DNA of 64,000 bases from Mesorhizobium koreense (GTDB taxonomy: Bacteria > Pseudomonadota > Alphaproteobacteria > Rhizobiales > Rhizobiaceae): the NCBI RefSeq assembly GCF_031656215.1, contig NZ_CP134228.1, positions 4,421,001-4,485,000 on the forward strand. Direction: 5' to 3'. Positions 35,366 to 44,018 of this stretch are shown piece by piece. The notes under the pieces were generated by a model. That model did no database searches. It worked only from the letters and a program-made list of their open reading frames with translations, and was not told the origin of the DNA. How positions within the stretch are numbered: position 1 is the stretch's first letter; each line of letters opens with the position of its first letter. The translations under genes and the position numbers were made by a program.

Positions 35366-35695
35366 TCAGGCGATGGTGTTGTCAGAGTGAGGCCCCGCAT
35401 CGATTAGGCGCTCCAGCGAGCCAATCAAGGCATCGAGAGCGCGACGCCGATCCGCTTCCGTGCCACCGGTGTCGATGAGGAGGGTCTCCAGATCACCGGC
35501 CTGTCGGCTGATCTCTGGAAATCCCAGCGTGCCGCCCGTACCGGCAAGCCCATGCGCTAACCTTAACAACGTGTCGTCCACAGTCCCGCCGGCCAGATCG
35601 GCCGATCTGCGGCGGAACTCGCTGAGCCTCTCAACATCGCCGCGGCACCGTTCAATGAACCGCACACGAATGGCATCGAACATGTCAGGCTTCAT
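35366..35695 (-). CDS. Hpt domain phosphotransfer protein
   Basis: A 109-residue helical protein convergent with the synthase gene; their stops are about one base apart. The histidine phosphotransfer motif is RLAHGLAGTGGTLGFPEI, with the active histidine near residue 48 in the HxLxGxxxxxG pattern. Family members pass phosphate between a hybrid kinase receiver and separate response regulators. With the kinase at 26249 and the two receivers at 28717 and 30757 it completes a local four-step phosphorelay. It is on the opposite strand, so it has its own promoter. Confidence 0.88.
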   Translation of the reverse strand: MKPDMFDAIRVRFIERCRGDVERLSEFRRRSADLAGGTVDDTLLRLAHGLAGTGGTLGFPEISRQAGDLETLLIDTGGTEADRRRALDALIGSLERLIDAGPHSDNTIA

Positions 35696-35829
35696 CCACA
35701 GTCTCCCGACGCGACGTTATGTTCCTGGAGTACGGTGTCGTTCTCGCCCTCGGCCGTCAATACCAGCGGAGTGTCGATTGTTGCTCAACGTCGAGACGGG
35801 GCTACCGGCATGGGGTCGGTTGGCGCCAT

Positions 35830-36047
35830 GGTTCCGACGAACTCAGGCTGAGGCGTCGCGGGGGCCGCCCTCAGCAAAGCCGCCGCCGCACCGCATAGGC
35901 CTCGTCAGCGCCGGGCTTCTGGCCTTCCCGCAGGGGCTCGGCCTCGTATTTGGCGCCAATGTCGGCGCGACGGGCACGGGCTGGTTGATAGCCCGCATCG
36001 GCGTGCGCGTCTCGCTTTCCACCTACGTGCTGCCCATGATCTTAGCG
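35830..36047 (+). pseudogene. Remnant of a Na/Pi cotransporter (NptA/PhoU-type) gene
   Basis: Translation of the plus strand from about 35903 gives GLVSAGLLAFPQGLGLVFG, then ANVGATGTGWLIARIGVRVS and LPMI. This matches the conserved QSSS-to-GANxGTT region of sodium/phosphate cotransporter family II proteins. Just upstream, in another frame, VAGAALSKAAAA resembles the preceding helix, so a frameshift is likely. No start codon or ribosome binding site is seen, and the rest of the about 550-residue protein is missing. It ends where the gamma-glutamyltransferase gene on the other strand begins to be read, suggesting a deletion junction. It fills the gap between the Hpt and gamma-glutamyltransferase genes. 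Confidence 0.6.
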
Positions 36048-37829
36048 AGCGATGGCATAACTCTGCATGTGACGTGGAGTCGCCGCCGCGTGGTAGAGGC
36101 CATCGCGCCGACCAACCGCACAGACACGGCCGAGCGACCAGGGGTCCATTACAGAAACCTTATGTCCGCGGTCACGCATCTGGTCGATGACTTCCTTGCC
36201 GTACCGATCCTCCATGAGGACACGACCAAGTTCGTAATCGCGCGGATAGAACGAGCCGGGCCAATGTTTCGCATGGAACATCGGCGCGTCGATCGCCCGC
36301 TGCAGGGCGTATCGATGCAGATGATGGCGAAGCAGAACAATAAGCGGCCACTGGTCTTGCTGGTCTCCCCCAGGGGTACCGATCGCCAACCAGGGCGCGC
36401 CCTGTTTCATGATCAGACTTGGCGACAGGGTGGTCCGAGGCCTCGTCTTCGGCCTGAGGGAGGACGGCAACCCTTCGTCCAGCCAGAACATCTGGCCACG
36501 CGTCGAAATGGAGAAACCAAGCCCCGGGATCGCAGGTGAGCTCTGCAGCCAGCCGCCGCTGGGGGTAGCGGAAACCATGTTCCCGAAGCGGTCGGTCACG
36601 TCCAGATGAACGGTATCGCCTTCGATTGCCGGCACCGGCGCGAATGTCACTTCACCGCCGCCCGGGCCAACCGGCTCTTCGCTGCCGGCACGTGCGGCGA
36701 TCTTGGCAAGACGTTCGCTGGCTCCATCAAGATGGCTTGCCCGCAGTTCCAGGGAGGCGTCGGGCCCAATCAACTTTGCTCGTTCGCGTGCGTACTCATC
36801 CGAAATCAGGAGATCCAACGGTATGTCCGATGCGGATGGGTCGCCGTAAAAGGCTTCACGGTCGGCAAAGGCGAGCTTCGCTGATTCGATGATCGTATGG
36901 GCGAATTCAGCGCCCAACGGGTCCATCGCCGCGATGTCGAACTGCGATAACAACGCCAGTTGCTGGAGCATCACGGGTCCCTGTCCCCAAGGACCGGTCT
37001 TGTGGATCGTCAGACCGGCAAAATCCCGCGAAACCGTCTTTTCGATGCTGGCGCTCCAGCCGGCGAGGTCGTCGCCCCGGAGCAAACCACCGTTACGTCG
37101 TCCAGTCGTGTCGAATAGCACTTCGGACGAATAGAAGCGGTCGATCGCCTCGGCCACGAAGCCGCCGTAGAAGGCTTTTCGCGCGGCCTCGATCTGCGCG
37201 ATGCGATCGCCGCCCACGCTCTTCGCCTCTGTGAGCAGCCGCCGATAGGTCTCCGCTATGCCGGGTGTGGTGAATAGCCGGTCGTGGCGCGGGACCGCGC
37301 CGCCGGGAAGCCAGACTTGTGCGGAACTCGGCCATTCATCACGAAAGAGATCGGCAACCGGGATAATCGAGGAAACGGCCCGTGCGAGAAGGGGGAAACC
37401 GCGCTCCGCATATCCGATGGCATAGGAGAGGATTTCCTCCAGTGGAAGCGTTCCGAAGTCCCTGAGCAGAAGCATCCATGCATCGAAAGCGCCCGGCACC
37501 ACGGCAGGCAGCAGCCCGGTGCCCGGCACCATGTCGAGGCCAATGGCGTGATAACGCTCTATCGTCGCCAGAGCTGGCGAGGGGCCTTGTCCGCATATGA
37601 CGACGGGTTCGTCCGCGCTGGCGCTCTTGGCTATGATGGGGACATCGCCGCCCGGGCCGTTCAGATGCGGTTCGACGATCTGGAGAACGAAGCCGCATGC
37701 GGCTGCTGCGTCGAAAGCATTGCCGCCCTTTTCCAGAACAGCCATCGCAACCGTGGTGCCGAGCCAATGGGTCGAACTCACGGCGCCGAACGTCCCACAA
37801 AGTTCGGGGCGGGTAGTGAAAGCTGACAT
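36042..37829 (-). CDS. Gamma-glutamyltransferase family protein
   Basis: A 595-residue N-terminal-nucleophile hydrolase of the gamma-glutamyltranspeptidase family. It starts with AVSSTHWLGTTVAMAVLEKGGNAFDAA, as in the family, and has the processing-site threonine in GDTVHLDVTDRFGNMV near residue 405, followed by SATPSGGWLQSS. FYGGFVAEAI and GIGTPGG-like segments (LAIGTPGGDQQ near 500) are also present. I see no clear signal peptide, unlike exported GGTs, so it may act in the cytoplasm on imported gamma-glutamyl compounds. It is the last gene of the polyamine-type ABC operon, six bases after the permease. Cephalosporin-acylase-like or oxamate-type relatives of the family are alternatives. Confidence 0.85.
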   Translation of the reverse strand: MSAFTTRPELCGTFGAVSSTHWLGTTVAMAVLEKGGNAFDAAAACGFVLQIVEPHLNGPGGDVPIIAKSASADEPVVICGQGPSPALATIERYHAIGLDMVPGTGLLPAVVPGAFDAWMLLLRDFGTLPLEEILSYAIGYAERGFPLLARAVSSIIPVADLFRDEWPSSAQVWLPGGAVPRHDRLFTTPGIAETYRRLLTEAKSVGGDRIAQIEAARKAFYGGFVAEAIDRFYSSEVLFDTTGRRNGGLLRGDDLAGWSASIEKTVSRDFAGLTIHKTGPWGQGPVMLQQLALLSQFDIAAMDPLGAEFAHTIIESAKLAFADREAFYGDPSASDIPLDLLISDEYARERAKLIGPDASLELRASHLDGASERLAKIAARAGSEEPVGPGGGEVTFAPVPAIEGDTVHLDVTDRFGNMVSATPSGGWLQSSPAIPGLGFSISTRGQMFWLDEGLPSSLRPKTRPRTTLSPSLIMKQGAPWLAIGTPGGDQQDQWPLIVLLRHHLHRYALQRAIDAPMFHAKHWPGSFYPRDYELGRVLMEDRYGKEVIDQMRDRGHKVSVMDPWSLGRVCAVGRRDGLYHAAATPRHMQSYAIAR

Positions 37830-37835
37830 CGATTT

Positions 37836-38624
37836 CTACCTTTGAACGATTTGTTTTGCCCCGATCACCTGTTGGGCAACTATCAGGACTATGGCGATCA
37901 CCAGGACCTGCAGAGCCGACGCTGCCGCGACGACAAGCTGATTGCCCTGAAACTGTAGATAATTGAAAATCTCGATCGGAAGAGTAACGACGCCCGGTCC
38001 TGTCAGAAAGAGAGCCGCATTGAGCTCGCCGAAGGAGACGACGAAGGCGAAAAGCCAGCCGGCGAGCACACCCGGCCAGATGATCGGCAACGTCACCCGG
38101 AGGAAAGCCTTTAAGGGGCTGGCGCCGAGGCTCTGCCCGGCTTCTTCGAGAGTGGTGTCGAAGCTCTGCAACGAGGTCAGCACGGCCCGAAACGCGTAGG
38201 GCAGGCAAACGACGATGTGCGCGACGAACAGCCCGAGCGTCACCGGCATGTGGATGGTCCGGTAGATCAGGAGTAGCGCGAGGCCAAGAATGATGGCCGG
38301 AAAGACCAGGGGTGCGATCATGAGCGCCTGCATGAGGCCGGAGAACGCATTGCGGGTACGGGTCACGTAGATCGCGCCGAGCAGACCGAGGAAGGTCGAT
38401 CCGCATGCCGCCGCAAAAGCCAAAACCACGCTTAGGATGAACGCATTGCGCATTTCTTCCATTGAGAAGAATGCCGCGAACCATCGGAGGGAGAAGCCGG
38501 GGGGAGGGAATGAAATTGATGTCCCGGCACTGAAGGAGACGACCAGCACGACGACGATCGGACCGATCACCAGGCAGAGAGCGATCCCGACAATGACCTT
38601 GAGGAGAAACAATCCGATGCTCAT
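37836..38624 (-). CDS. ABC transporter permease, PotC type
   Basis: A 262-residue inner-membrane permease of the spermidine/putrescine/iron (PotC/YdcV) class with about six helices. MSIGLFLLKVIVGIALCLV is the first. The periplasmic FPPPGFSLRWFAAFF segment is typical of PotC. The EAA loop TTLEEAGQSLGASPLKAF lies near residue 170. The ATG shares one base with the stop of the PotB-type gene (TGATG). Substrates of this class include polyamines, aminobutyrate-like compounds and opines. The adjacent gamma-glutamyltransferase suggests a gamma-glutamylated amine. Confidence 0.92.
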   Translation of the reverse strand: MSIGLFLLKVIVGIALCLVIGPIVVVLVVSFSAGTSISFPPPGFSLRWFAAFFSMEEMRNAFILSVVLAFAAACGSTFLGLLGAIYVTRTRNAFSGLMQALMIAPLVFPAIILGLALLLIYRTIHMPVTLGLFVAHIVVCLPYAFRAVLTSLQSFDTTLEEAGQSLGASPLKAFLRVTLPIIWPGVLAGWLFAFVVSFGELNAALFLTGPGVVTLPIEIFNYLQFQGNQLVVAAASALQVLVIAIVLIVAQQVIGAKQIVQR

Positions 38625-39487
38625 CAGCCTTTTCCCTGCACCCTGCCAGGACGCACGACCGTCTGAACGATCAGGGCAATCGCGAGGGCTATGATCAGAA
38701 GCGTGAAGGAGAGGGCAGCCGCGCGCGGCCAGCGGAATGTCGACACGCTGTCGAATACAAGGCTCACCAGAAGCTTGTAGCGGGGCCCGCCGAGCAGCGC
38801 GATGGAGACATAGGCGCTGAGCGTCAGGAACGTCACCAGCATGAGCCCGGAAGCGATACCGGGAGACGAGAGCGGCAGCGTGACGCGCAGGAATGTCTTC
38901 CACGGTCCAGCGCCAAGCGATTCAGCGGCCTCCGCATAGCTTTTGTCGATCGTAATGAGCGAATTGGTGAGCGAGATCACCATGAACGGCAGGAGGATCG
39001 TCAACAGACCGAGCGTGATCGCGTTGAAATTGTACAGGAATTGGATCGGCCGATCGATCCACCCGAGATGCCAAAGCGTGCCGCTGATCATGCCGCGGCG
39101 GCCCAGGATGGCGACCCAGCCATAAGCGCGCACGACATTGCTGACCATCAGCGGCACCATCAATATCATGAGCATGATCAAGCGGCCCCGAGCGTTCAGC
39201 CTCGAGGCATAGAAGGCGACGGGATAGCCAATCAGGAAGCAGAACGTAAGAACGGTCGCGGTTGAAAGCAGCGTGCGCTTGATGATCAGCCAGTAGAAGG
39301 GATCGGTTGCGATCTCGGTATAGTTGATGATGGTCGGTGTCAGGTCATAGAGGTTCGTCGTCGAATTCCCCATGAAGCTGACGAACAGAAGATAGGCGAG
39401 CGGAACGACGAAGAAGACGACGAGGATAAGCAGCGGCGGCACCAGGATCGCCGTCATTATGGATGCGGTTGGTAGCACCCCCCTCAT
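38624..39487 (-). CDS. ABC transporter permease, PotB type
   Basis: A 287-residue permease partner with six helices. The first is ILVPPLLILVVFFVVPLAYLL near residues 14 to 36. NYTEIATDPFYWLIIKRTL and the EAA loop KSYAEAAESLGAGPWKTF near 195 are class features. The ATG overlaps the ATPase stop by four bases. It forms a heterodimeric channel with the PotC-type subunit. Confidence 0.92.
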   Translation of the reverse strand: MRGVLPTASIMTAILVPPLLILVVFFVVPLAYLLFVSFMGNSTTNLYDLTPTIINYTEIATDPFYWLIIKRTLLSTATVLTFCFLIGYPVAFYASRLNARGRLIMLMILMVPLMVSNVVRAYGWVAILGRRGMISGTLWHLGWIDRPIQFLYNFNAITLGLLTILLPFMVISLTNSLITIDKSYAEAAESLGAGPWKTFLRVTLPLSSPGIASGLMLVTFLTLSAYVSIALLGGPRYKLLVSLVFDSVSTFRWPRAAALSFTLLIIALAIALIVQTVVRPGRVQGKG

Positions 39488-40581
39488 TGCTCCAGCACCA
39501 TCATGTTATCCTGATGCCAGTCCAGGTCGACTTCAGCGCCTGGTTGGAGCGAAAGGTCCTTGATACTGTCATTGAAGACGACAGCGTTTATCGAAGTACC
39601 GTGGAAATCGAGGAAGAGCTGAGTCTGGGCGCCCCTGAAGAGGATGCTCCTGAGCTTCGCCTTCAATGCACTTCCGGGACGTACCGCGATTTTCTCCGGC
39701 CGCAATCCAAGCTTCAGTTTCTCACCCGGTCGTGCCATCGCGCCCGAAACTCTCATGGCGACGCCGCCCAGGTCGACAACGGCCGCATCGCCATCCCGAC
39801 CTGTTACCGACGCAACGATGATGTTGCTTGCCCCGAGGAACGTGGCAATGAATTCCGTGCGCGGCCGATCGTAGATCTCACGCGGCGCGCCGACCTGCTG
39901 GATTCGGCCATTGTTCATGACGGCCACTTGGTCGGACATCGTCAAGGCTTCTTCCTGGTCGTGCGTCACAAAGACGGTTGTCATGCCAAGCCGCTTCTGC
40001 AGTTCGCGGATTTCAACCTGCATCTGTTCGCGCAGCATCTTGTCGAGTGCGCTCAATGGTTCGTCGAGCAACAGGACGTCAGGTTCGAATGCAACGGCGC
40101 GAGCAAGAGCGACGCGTTGTTGTTGGCCACCGGAAAGCTGACGCGGGTAGCGATCGATGAAGCTCTCGAGCGCCACGAGCGCAAGGGTGCTTTTGACTTT
40201 CCGTTGGATATCCGCCTTCTTCTCCTTCCGCATCTCCAGGCCGAAAGCGACATTTTCCCCAACCGTCAAATGCGGGAAGAGCGCAAAGTTTTGGAAGACC
40301 ATCCCGAAGTTTCGCTTGTAGGCGGGGATGCCCGTGACATTCCGCCCGCCAATGAAAATCTTGCCGGTCGTCGGCTGCTCAAAACCGGCGATCAGCCTGA
40401 GCGTCGTCGTCTTGCCGCAACCACTCGGACCGAGAAGTGAAAAAAGGATGCCGGGCGTGACATCGAGATCGAGCGCATGCAGTGCCGTAACCCCGCCGAA
40501 TTCTTTCTCGACGGATTCGAAGCGCACGCCTGCAGGTGCGGGTCCTGACATACGCGCGACGGCTGCGGCTGCTTCACTCAT
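39484..40581 (-). CDS. ABC transporter ATP-binding protein, PotA type
   Basis: A 365-residue ATPase: Walker A GPSGCGKTT, Q-loop VFQNFALFPHLTV, signature LSGGQQQRVALARA, Walker B VLLLDEPLSALD, switch VTHDQEEAL. A C-terminal TOBE_2 regulatory domain begins near LKLGLRPEKIAV. The 20-residue extension before VRFESVEKEFGG is unusual in composition (SEAAAAVARMSGPAPAG), and a second ATG ten codons in could be the true start. The chosen start overlaps the preceding stop by four bases, which favours it. Confidence 0.93.
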   Translation of the reverse strand: MSEAAAAVARMSGPAPAGVRFESVEKEFGGVTALHALDLDVTPGILFSLLGPSGCGKTTTLRLIAGFEQPTTGKIFIGGRNVTGIPAYKRNFGMVFQNFALFPHLTVGENVAFGLEMRKEKKADIQRKVKSTLALVALESFIDRYPRQLSGGQQQRVALARAVAFEPDVLLLDEPLSALDKMLREQMQVEIRELQKRLGMTTVFVTHDQEEALTMSDQVAVMNNGRIQQVGAPREIYDRPRTEFIATFLGASNIIVASVTGRDGDAAVVDLGGVAMRVSGAMARPGEKLKLGLRPEKIAVRPGSALKAKLRSILFRGAQTQLFLDFHGTSINAVVFNDSIKDLSLQPGAEVDLDWHQDNMMVLEQ

Positions 40582-42044
40582 TGACCGAACGTCCTTTCGA
40601 CGTGGGAGGCAGGCTTCTCCGAGGCGCTGTTCAGAGGGGTTGCAAGCGCAACGTCGTAGTCGACGATGCGGCAAGCCGCTGCCGTTAGCCGGACCGGCAG
40701 TTCGGTCAATACCAGTCGCTCCACCCAGCTTATCGTCGAATTACAAGCCAGGGTCTCTTCGGCATTGTTCAAGAGCCGCTGTAGCGTCGTCAGAATTTCC
40801 GCGCTCTTGCGGGAGGCTCGTGCAAAAGCGGCAATCGCCCGGTTCCGGATATCGGTCCATTCCGCGGAGAGCCGATCGAATTCCTGCTCCGCGATGCCAC
40901 GGAATTCCGATGTTTCCGCCTGAGCCTGGTCGTGCATTACAGCCAGCGACGCTGCAATGGCGGCATCGACCGATGAAAGCCGAAGCTCAGGCGGCGTAGA
41001 AGCCAGATCGCACGCATTGTGGCAAGGCTGATCGTAGAGGCCGAGCGACTGCACCGCGTTATGGATCATACGGAAGCCGGCGCATGCGTCCTTGGCATAG
41101 AAGGACAGGGTTTCGTTCATCACCTTGGAGCCGCGGACCGGCAAATATTTTCGCACGTAGCTGTCGAGGACAATGCCTTTGCGGACGAACTCACCCATTT
41201 CAGGGTGGGGCGAGAAGACTATCGCACGGCCCCTATGCGGTGCGGCAAGGAGAGCGGCAGGGGAGCCGCGGATGCTTTTGTCGAAGAGTGCCCGGTCGAG
41301 TGGGTTGTCAATAAACAGACGCCCAGAAAGCATGAGATCATTGAACCGTGCCAACGTCGCCGCTTCGCGGGGCCGCTCGGCATAGACCGGGCCGTGGTAG
41401 TACGGCATCTCGATAGCCTCCGGCAGGCCCCTGCCCAGGTCGCTGGCGTCATCAAGCGAAACACTGATGAGGCCGGCGCCCGTCAGTAGATATTCATGGG
41501 TGTATCGTGGGACAGCATCGATGATACCGAGCCATTCAGGTCGTCCTGACGACAGGTAAAATGCCCCGCCACACGACCCGATATAGGCCCCGCCATCAGC
41601 AAGAAACGCGTGAATCGCGGCATCGACACCTGACTTCGCCTCCGCACGATCAAGGCCCCATGTCGCAAAGCCGCCCGGCATCACGAGCAAATCGAAGTCC
41701 GCCAGCTTTCCGGAAATCACCTCGTCGGCGCCGATACCGGTGCAGCCCAATCCAAGGCTCAGGAAGGCATGGGCGTAGTACGCCCAGTACGGATATCCGA
41801 CAGCGCTGCCGCAATAGATTGCAATTCGCGGAACACTGGTGCCCGGAGGGCTCCTGCCAGGAACCCGGCCTGAAATATCCTGCAAAACCAGGCCTGCCGC
41901 TTCAGCTGCCAGGGAAGCTCCTTCCCCCAGCACAAATCCGTCGGCAACTTCCGTCACGGCATGCCCGTGCGTTCGCGCTCGATTGACGAAGGCAAGCGTT
42001 CTGCCATCGAACGGGCCCGGATCGCGAATGAACCTGAACGTCAT
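40578..42044 (-). CDS. Glutamine-amidotransferase-like (BPL_N domain) protein
   Basis: A 488-residue protein between the solute-binding-protein and ATPase genes. Residues about 70 to 295 form a class I glutamine-amidotransferase-like fold of the BPL_N type: RIAIYCGSAVGYPYWAYYAH, FDLLVMPGGFATWGL and the nucleophile elbow YIGSCGGAFYLSSG with a cysteine near residue 158. FSPHPEMGEFVRKG supplies a histidine. The C-terminal about 180 residues are helical and unfamiliar. A hydrolase or amidase acting on a gamma-glutamyl compound would fit a cluster containing a gamma-glutamyltransferase. That is inference, and the family has few characterised members. Confidence 0.7.
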   Translation of the reverse strand: MTFRFIRDPGPFDGRTLAFVNRARTHGHAVTEVADGFVLGEGASLAAEAAGLVLQDISGRVPGRSPPGTSVPRIAIYCGSAVGYPYWAYYAHAFLSLGLGCTGIGADEVISGKLADFDLLVMPGGFATWGLDRAEAKSGVDAAIHAFLADGGAYIGSCGGAFYLSSGRPEWLGIIDAVPRYTHEYLLTGAGLISVSLDDASDLGRGLPEAIEMPYYHGPVYAERPREAATLARFNDLMLSGRLFIDNPLDRALFDKSIRGSPAALLAAPHRGRAIVFSPHPEMGEFVRKGIVLDSYVRKYLPVRGSKVMNETLSFYAKDACAGFRMIHNAVQSLGLYDQPCHNACDLASTPPELRLSSVDAAIAASLAVMHDQAQAETSEFRGIAEQEFDRLSAEWTDIRNRAIAAFARASRKSAEILTTLQRLLNNAEETLACNSTISWVERLVLTELPVRLTAAACRIVDYDVALATPLNSASEKPASHVERTFGQ

Positions 42045-42105
42045 GAGCGCTTGCAGCCGAAGAAGAGAAAGCGACGGCGCAAAGCCGTCGCATCATTTGA
42101 AAACG

Positions 42106-43170
42106 TCAGCCGCCCGCGACAACCCGGTTCCAGCGGTCCGTCCACTCGGCACGCTTCTCCGACATGAATTGCTGATCGAGATCGATAATTCGCGACCTTT
42201 CCGCGTCACTGAATTGCACCCGCTCCTGAAGTTCCACGGGCAGGCTCGCCAACGCATCCTGGTTCGTCGGGACGTAGTTATAGACGCGTGCCACCCATCC
42301 CTGCAGGCTTGGATCAATCGTCGTGTTGACGTATTTCTCGGCCCATTCCTTGTTCTTCGTTCCTTTCGCGATGCTCGTGCCGGACATGTAGCTGATGGCG
42401 CCTTCGGCCGGGAACACCCACTTCACATTGCCTCCCTGCTTGATGACAGTGTAGGTCTGCGACTTGTACAACAGGCCAATCGCCGCTTCACCGCTGAGCA
42501 GGGAACTCTGGATCGTGTCGGTATCTTTTGCCCAGATCGGGTTGAGATCGGCCATCTTCTTAAGCATCTCGAAACCCGCTTCGGCGTCCTTCAGATCCTT
42601 GCCGGCCGCCAATGCACCTATCGGAATAATGTAGGGGCCGATCGAATGGCTGATCGCGGGTAGAACGATCTGACCGTCGTAGTCCTTGTTCCACAGATCG
42701 GCGAAGCTCTTCGGCGGCGTCTTCACCAATTCGGGATTGTACGCGATACCGAGGGCCGAATAGATCATGGCCACCCAGCCGTCGCGGCGGAACCGTTCGG
42801 GAATCTTGGCAAGATAAGGCATGTTCGGCGAATTGGGATCAAGGGGTTCCAATACGCCCTGAGACTCGGCCAGAGGGACAACGCCATCATGAAGCTGGAC
42901 CAGATCGAAGATCTGATTGCCTGCGTTGATCTTCAGCTTGGTAATACGCTCGACCGGACTTGAGCCGGTATCCTGGACAACCGCAACTCCGGTCTTCTCC
43001 GTGAACGCCGCGTCAACATTGTCCTTCATGCTTTTGCCCCAGAGCCCGCCCCACGTCATGATCGACAGGGATTCAGGCTTTGCCCAGGCTGCGGCAGGTC
43101 CCATCGTAGCGAGAGCAGGCACGGCAAGGGCCGAGGACCCGAGAAGCTTGATGACATCTCTTCTTTTCAT
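42106..43170 (-). CDS. ABC transporter substrate-binding protein, PotD type
   Basis: A 354-residue periplasmic receptor of the extracellular solute-binding family 8/PotD group. The signal region MKRRDVIKLLGSSALAVPAL has adjacent arginines but lacks a strict Tat motif, with cleavage expected after AAWA. SIMTWGGLWGKSM, SFADLWNKDYDGQI and FPAEGAISYMSGTSIAKGTK are class features. It heads the operon SBP, amidotransferase-like, PotA, PotB, PotC, GGT. The promoter lies in the 180 bases before it, shared with the divergent GntR gene. Confidence 0.92.
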   Translation of the reverse strand: MKRRDVIKLLGSSALAVPALATMGPAAAWAKPESLSIMTWGGLWGKSMKDNVDAAFTEKTGVAVVQDTGSSPVERITKLKINAGNQIFDLVQLHDGVVPLAESQGVLEPLDPNSPNMPYLAKIPERFRRDGWVAMIYSALGIAYNPELVKTPPKSFADLWNKDYDGQIVLPAISHSIGPYIIPIGALAAGKDLKDAEAGFEMLKKMADLNPIWAKDTDTIQSSLLSGEAAIGLLYKSQTYTVIKQGGNVKWVFPAEGAISYMSGTSIAKGTKNKEWAEKYVNTTIDPSLQGWVARVYNYVPTNQDALASLPVELQERVQFSDAERSRIIDLDQQFMSEKRAEWTDRWNRVVAGG

Positions 43171-43265
43171 TTTCCATTCTCCCCTGTTTGAAATTCTTTT
43201 GCGGCTTCAGACCGGCTGATTCCGAGGGACGAAGATCGCCCAGCTTCTCGAATATGACCTCCAAG

Positions 43266-43321
43266 CTTGATATGCGGTATTTTTCCTTTCAGGATATCAA
43301 GAGTCAATAGATGATATATCA
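43266..43321. promoter_or_regulatory. Repeated TTGATAT half-sites between a GntR gene and its ABC operon
   Basis: CTTGATAT at 43266-43273 is mirrored by ATATCAAG at 43294-43301, and a perfect 10-base palindrome TGATATATCA lies at 43312-43321. All three sit in the divergent spacer between the substrate-binding-protein start (43170) and the regulator start (43351), where a GntR operator or a promoter would be expected. The motif is AT-rich, so part of the match may be -10 sequence. Confidence 0.4.
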
Positions 43322-43350
43322 GTTTGCGCGAACAGGAGACCAAAGCACTG

Positions 43351-43989
43351 ATGAAACAGGCAGCCATTTCTCAAGCTCGCAGGGCCTATCTCATTCTGGA
43401 AGATAAGCTCGTCACTTTGGAACTGCAGCCATGCCAAGTGCTCAGCGAAAGGCAGTTGATCGAGCTTGTCGGGCTTGGTCGGACACCCGTCCGAGAGGCC
43501 ATTCAGCGCTTGTCATGGGAAGGTCTGATTGAGGTTCTTCCGCGCTCAGGCATTCGTGTAAGCGACATTCGCCCCGAGGACTACATGCGCGTGATGGAAC
43601 CGAGAGCCGTACTTGAGCCTCTTCTCGCGCGCAACGTAGCCCGCTATGCAAACAACGGCCACACGGCAAGTCTTACCGTCTGTGCTGGTGAAATGGAAAC
43701 GGCCGCGAAATCCGCCGATGTGCATGCATTCCTAAAGGCAGACAAGGTATTCGATGAAATTCTGGCTGTTGCTTGCCCAAACAAGTTCATCACCAAAGTT
43801 CTGGCTCCGTTACAGACGCACTCACGCCGGTTCTGGTTTCATTTTGGATCGACCGACGGCCCCGAGATTTCGGCCAAGCTGCACGTCGCGGTGATGCAGG
43901 CGATCAGCCGCAAGGACGAAGCGGCGGCGGAAAGGTCGATGGTGGATCTGGTCGAATACTTGAGTGCAGCGGCGCGGAAACTCCTCTGA
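43351..43989 (+). CDS. GntR-family regulator with FCD domain
   Basis: A 212-residue regulator, divergent from the polyamine-type ABC operon. Winged-helix residues about 15 to 70 include LSERQLIELVGLGRTPVREA and GLIEVLPRSGIRVSDI. The FCD-type C-terminal domain starts near RVMEPRAVLEPLLARNV and contains FLKADKVFDEIL and the C-terminal HVAVMQAISRKDEAAAE. A TTG at 43324 would add nine residues. The ATG at 43351 is preferred, although its AGGAG is about twelve bases away. It probably controls the divergent operon and itself. Confidence 0.88.
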   Translation: MKQAAISQARRAYLILEDKLVTLELQPCQVLSERQLIELVGLGRTPVREAIQRLSWEGLIEVLPRSGIRVSDIRPEDYMRVMEPRAVLEPLLARNVARYANNGHTASLTVCAGEMETAAKSADVHAFLKADKVFDEILAVACPNKFITKVLAPLQTHSRRFWFHFGSTDGPEISAKLHVAVMQAISRKDEAAAERSMVDLVEYLSAAARKLL

Positions 43990-44018
43990 TCCCTTCAGTC
44001 CCTGGCACGCAAACTTGG

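Noticed and set aside
35460-36539. 359-codon plus-strand open frame
   Set aside because: It is a chance joining of antisense Hpt sequence, the Na/Pi cotransporter relic and antisense gamma-glutamyltransferase sequence. Only the middle part is meaningful, as a pseudogene remnant.
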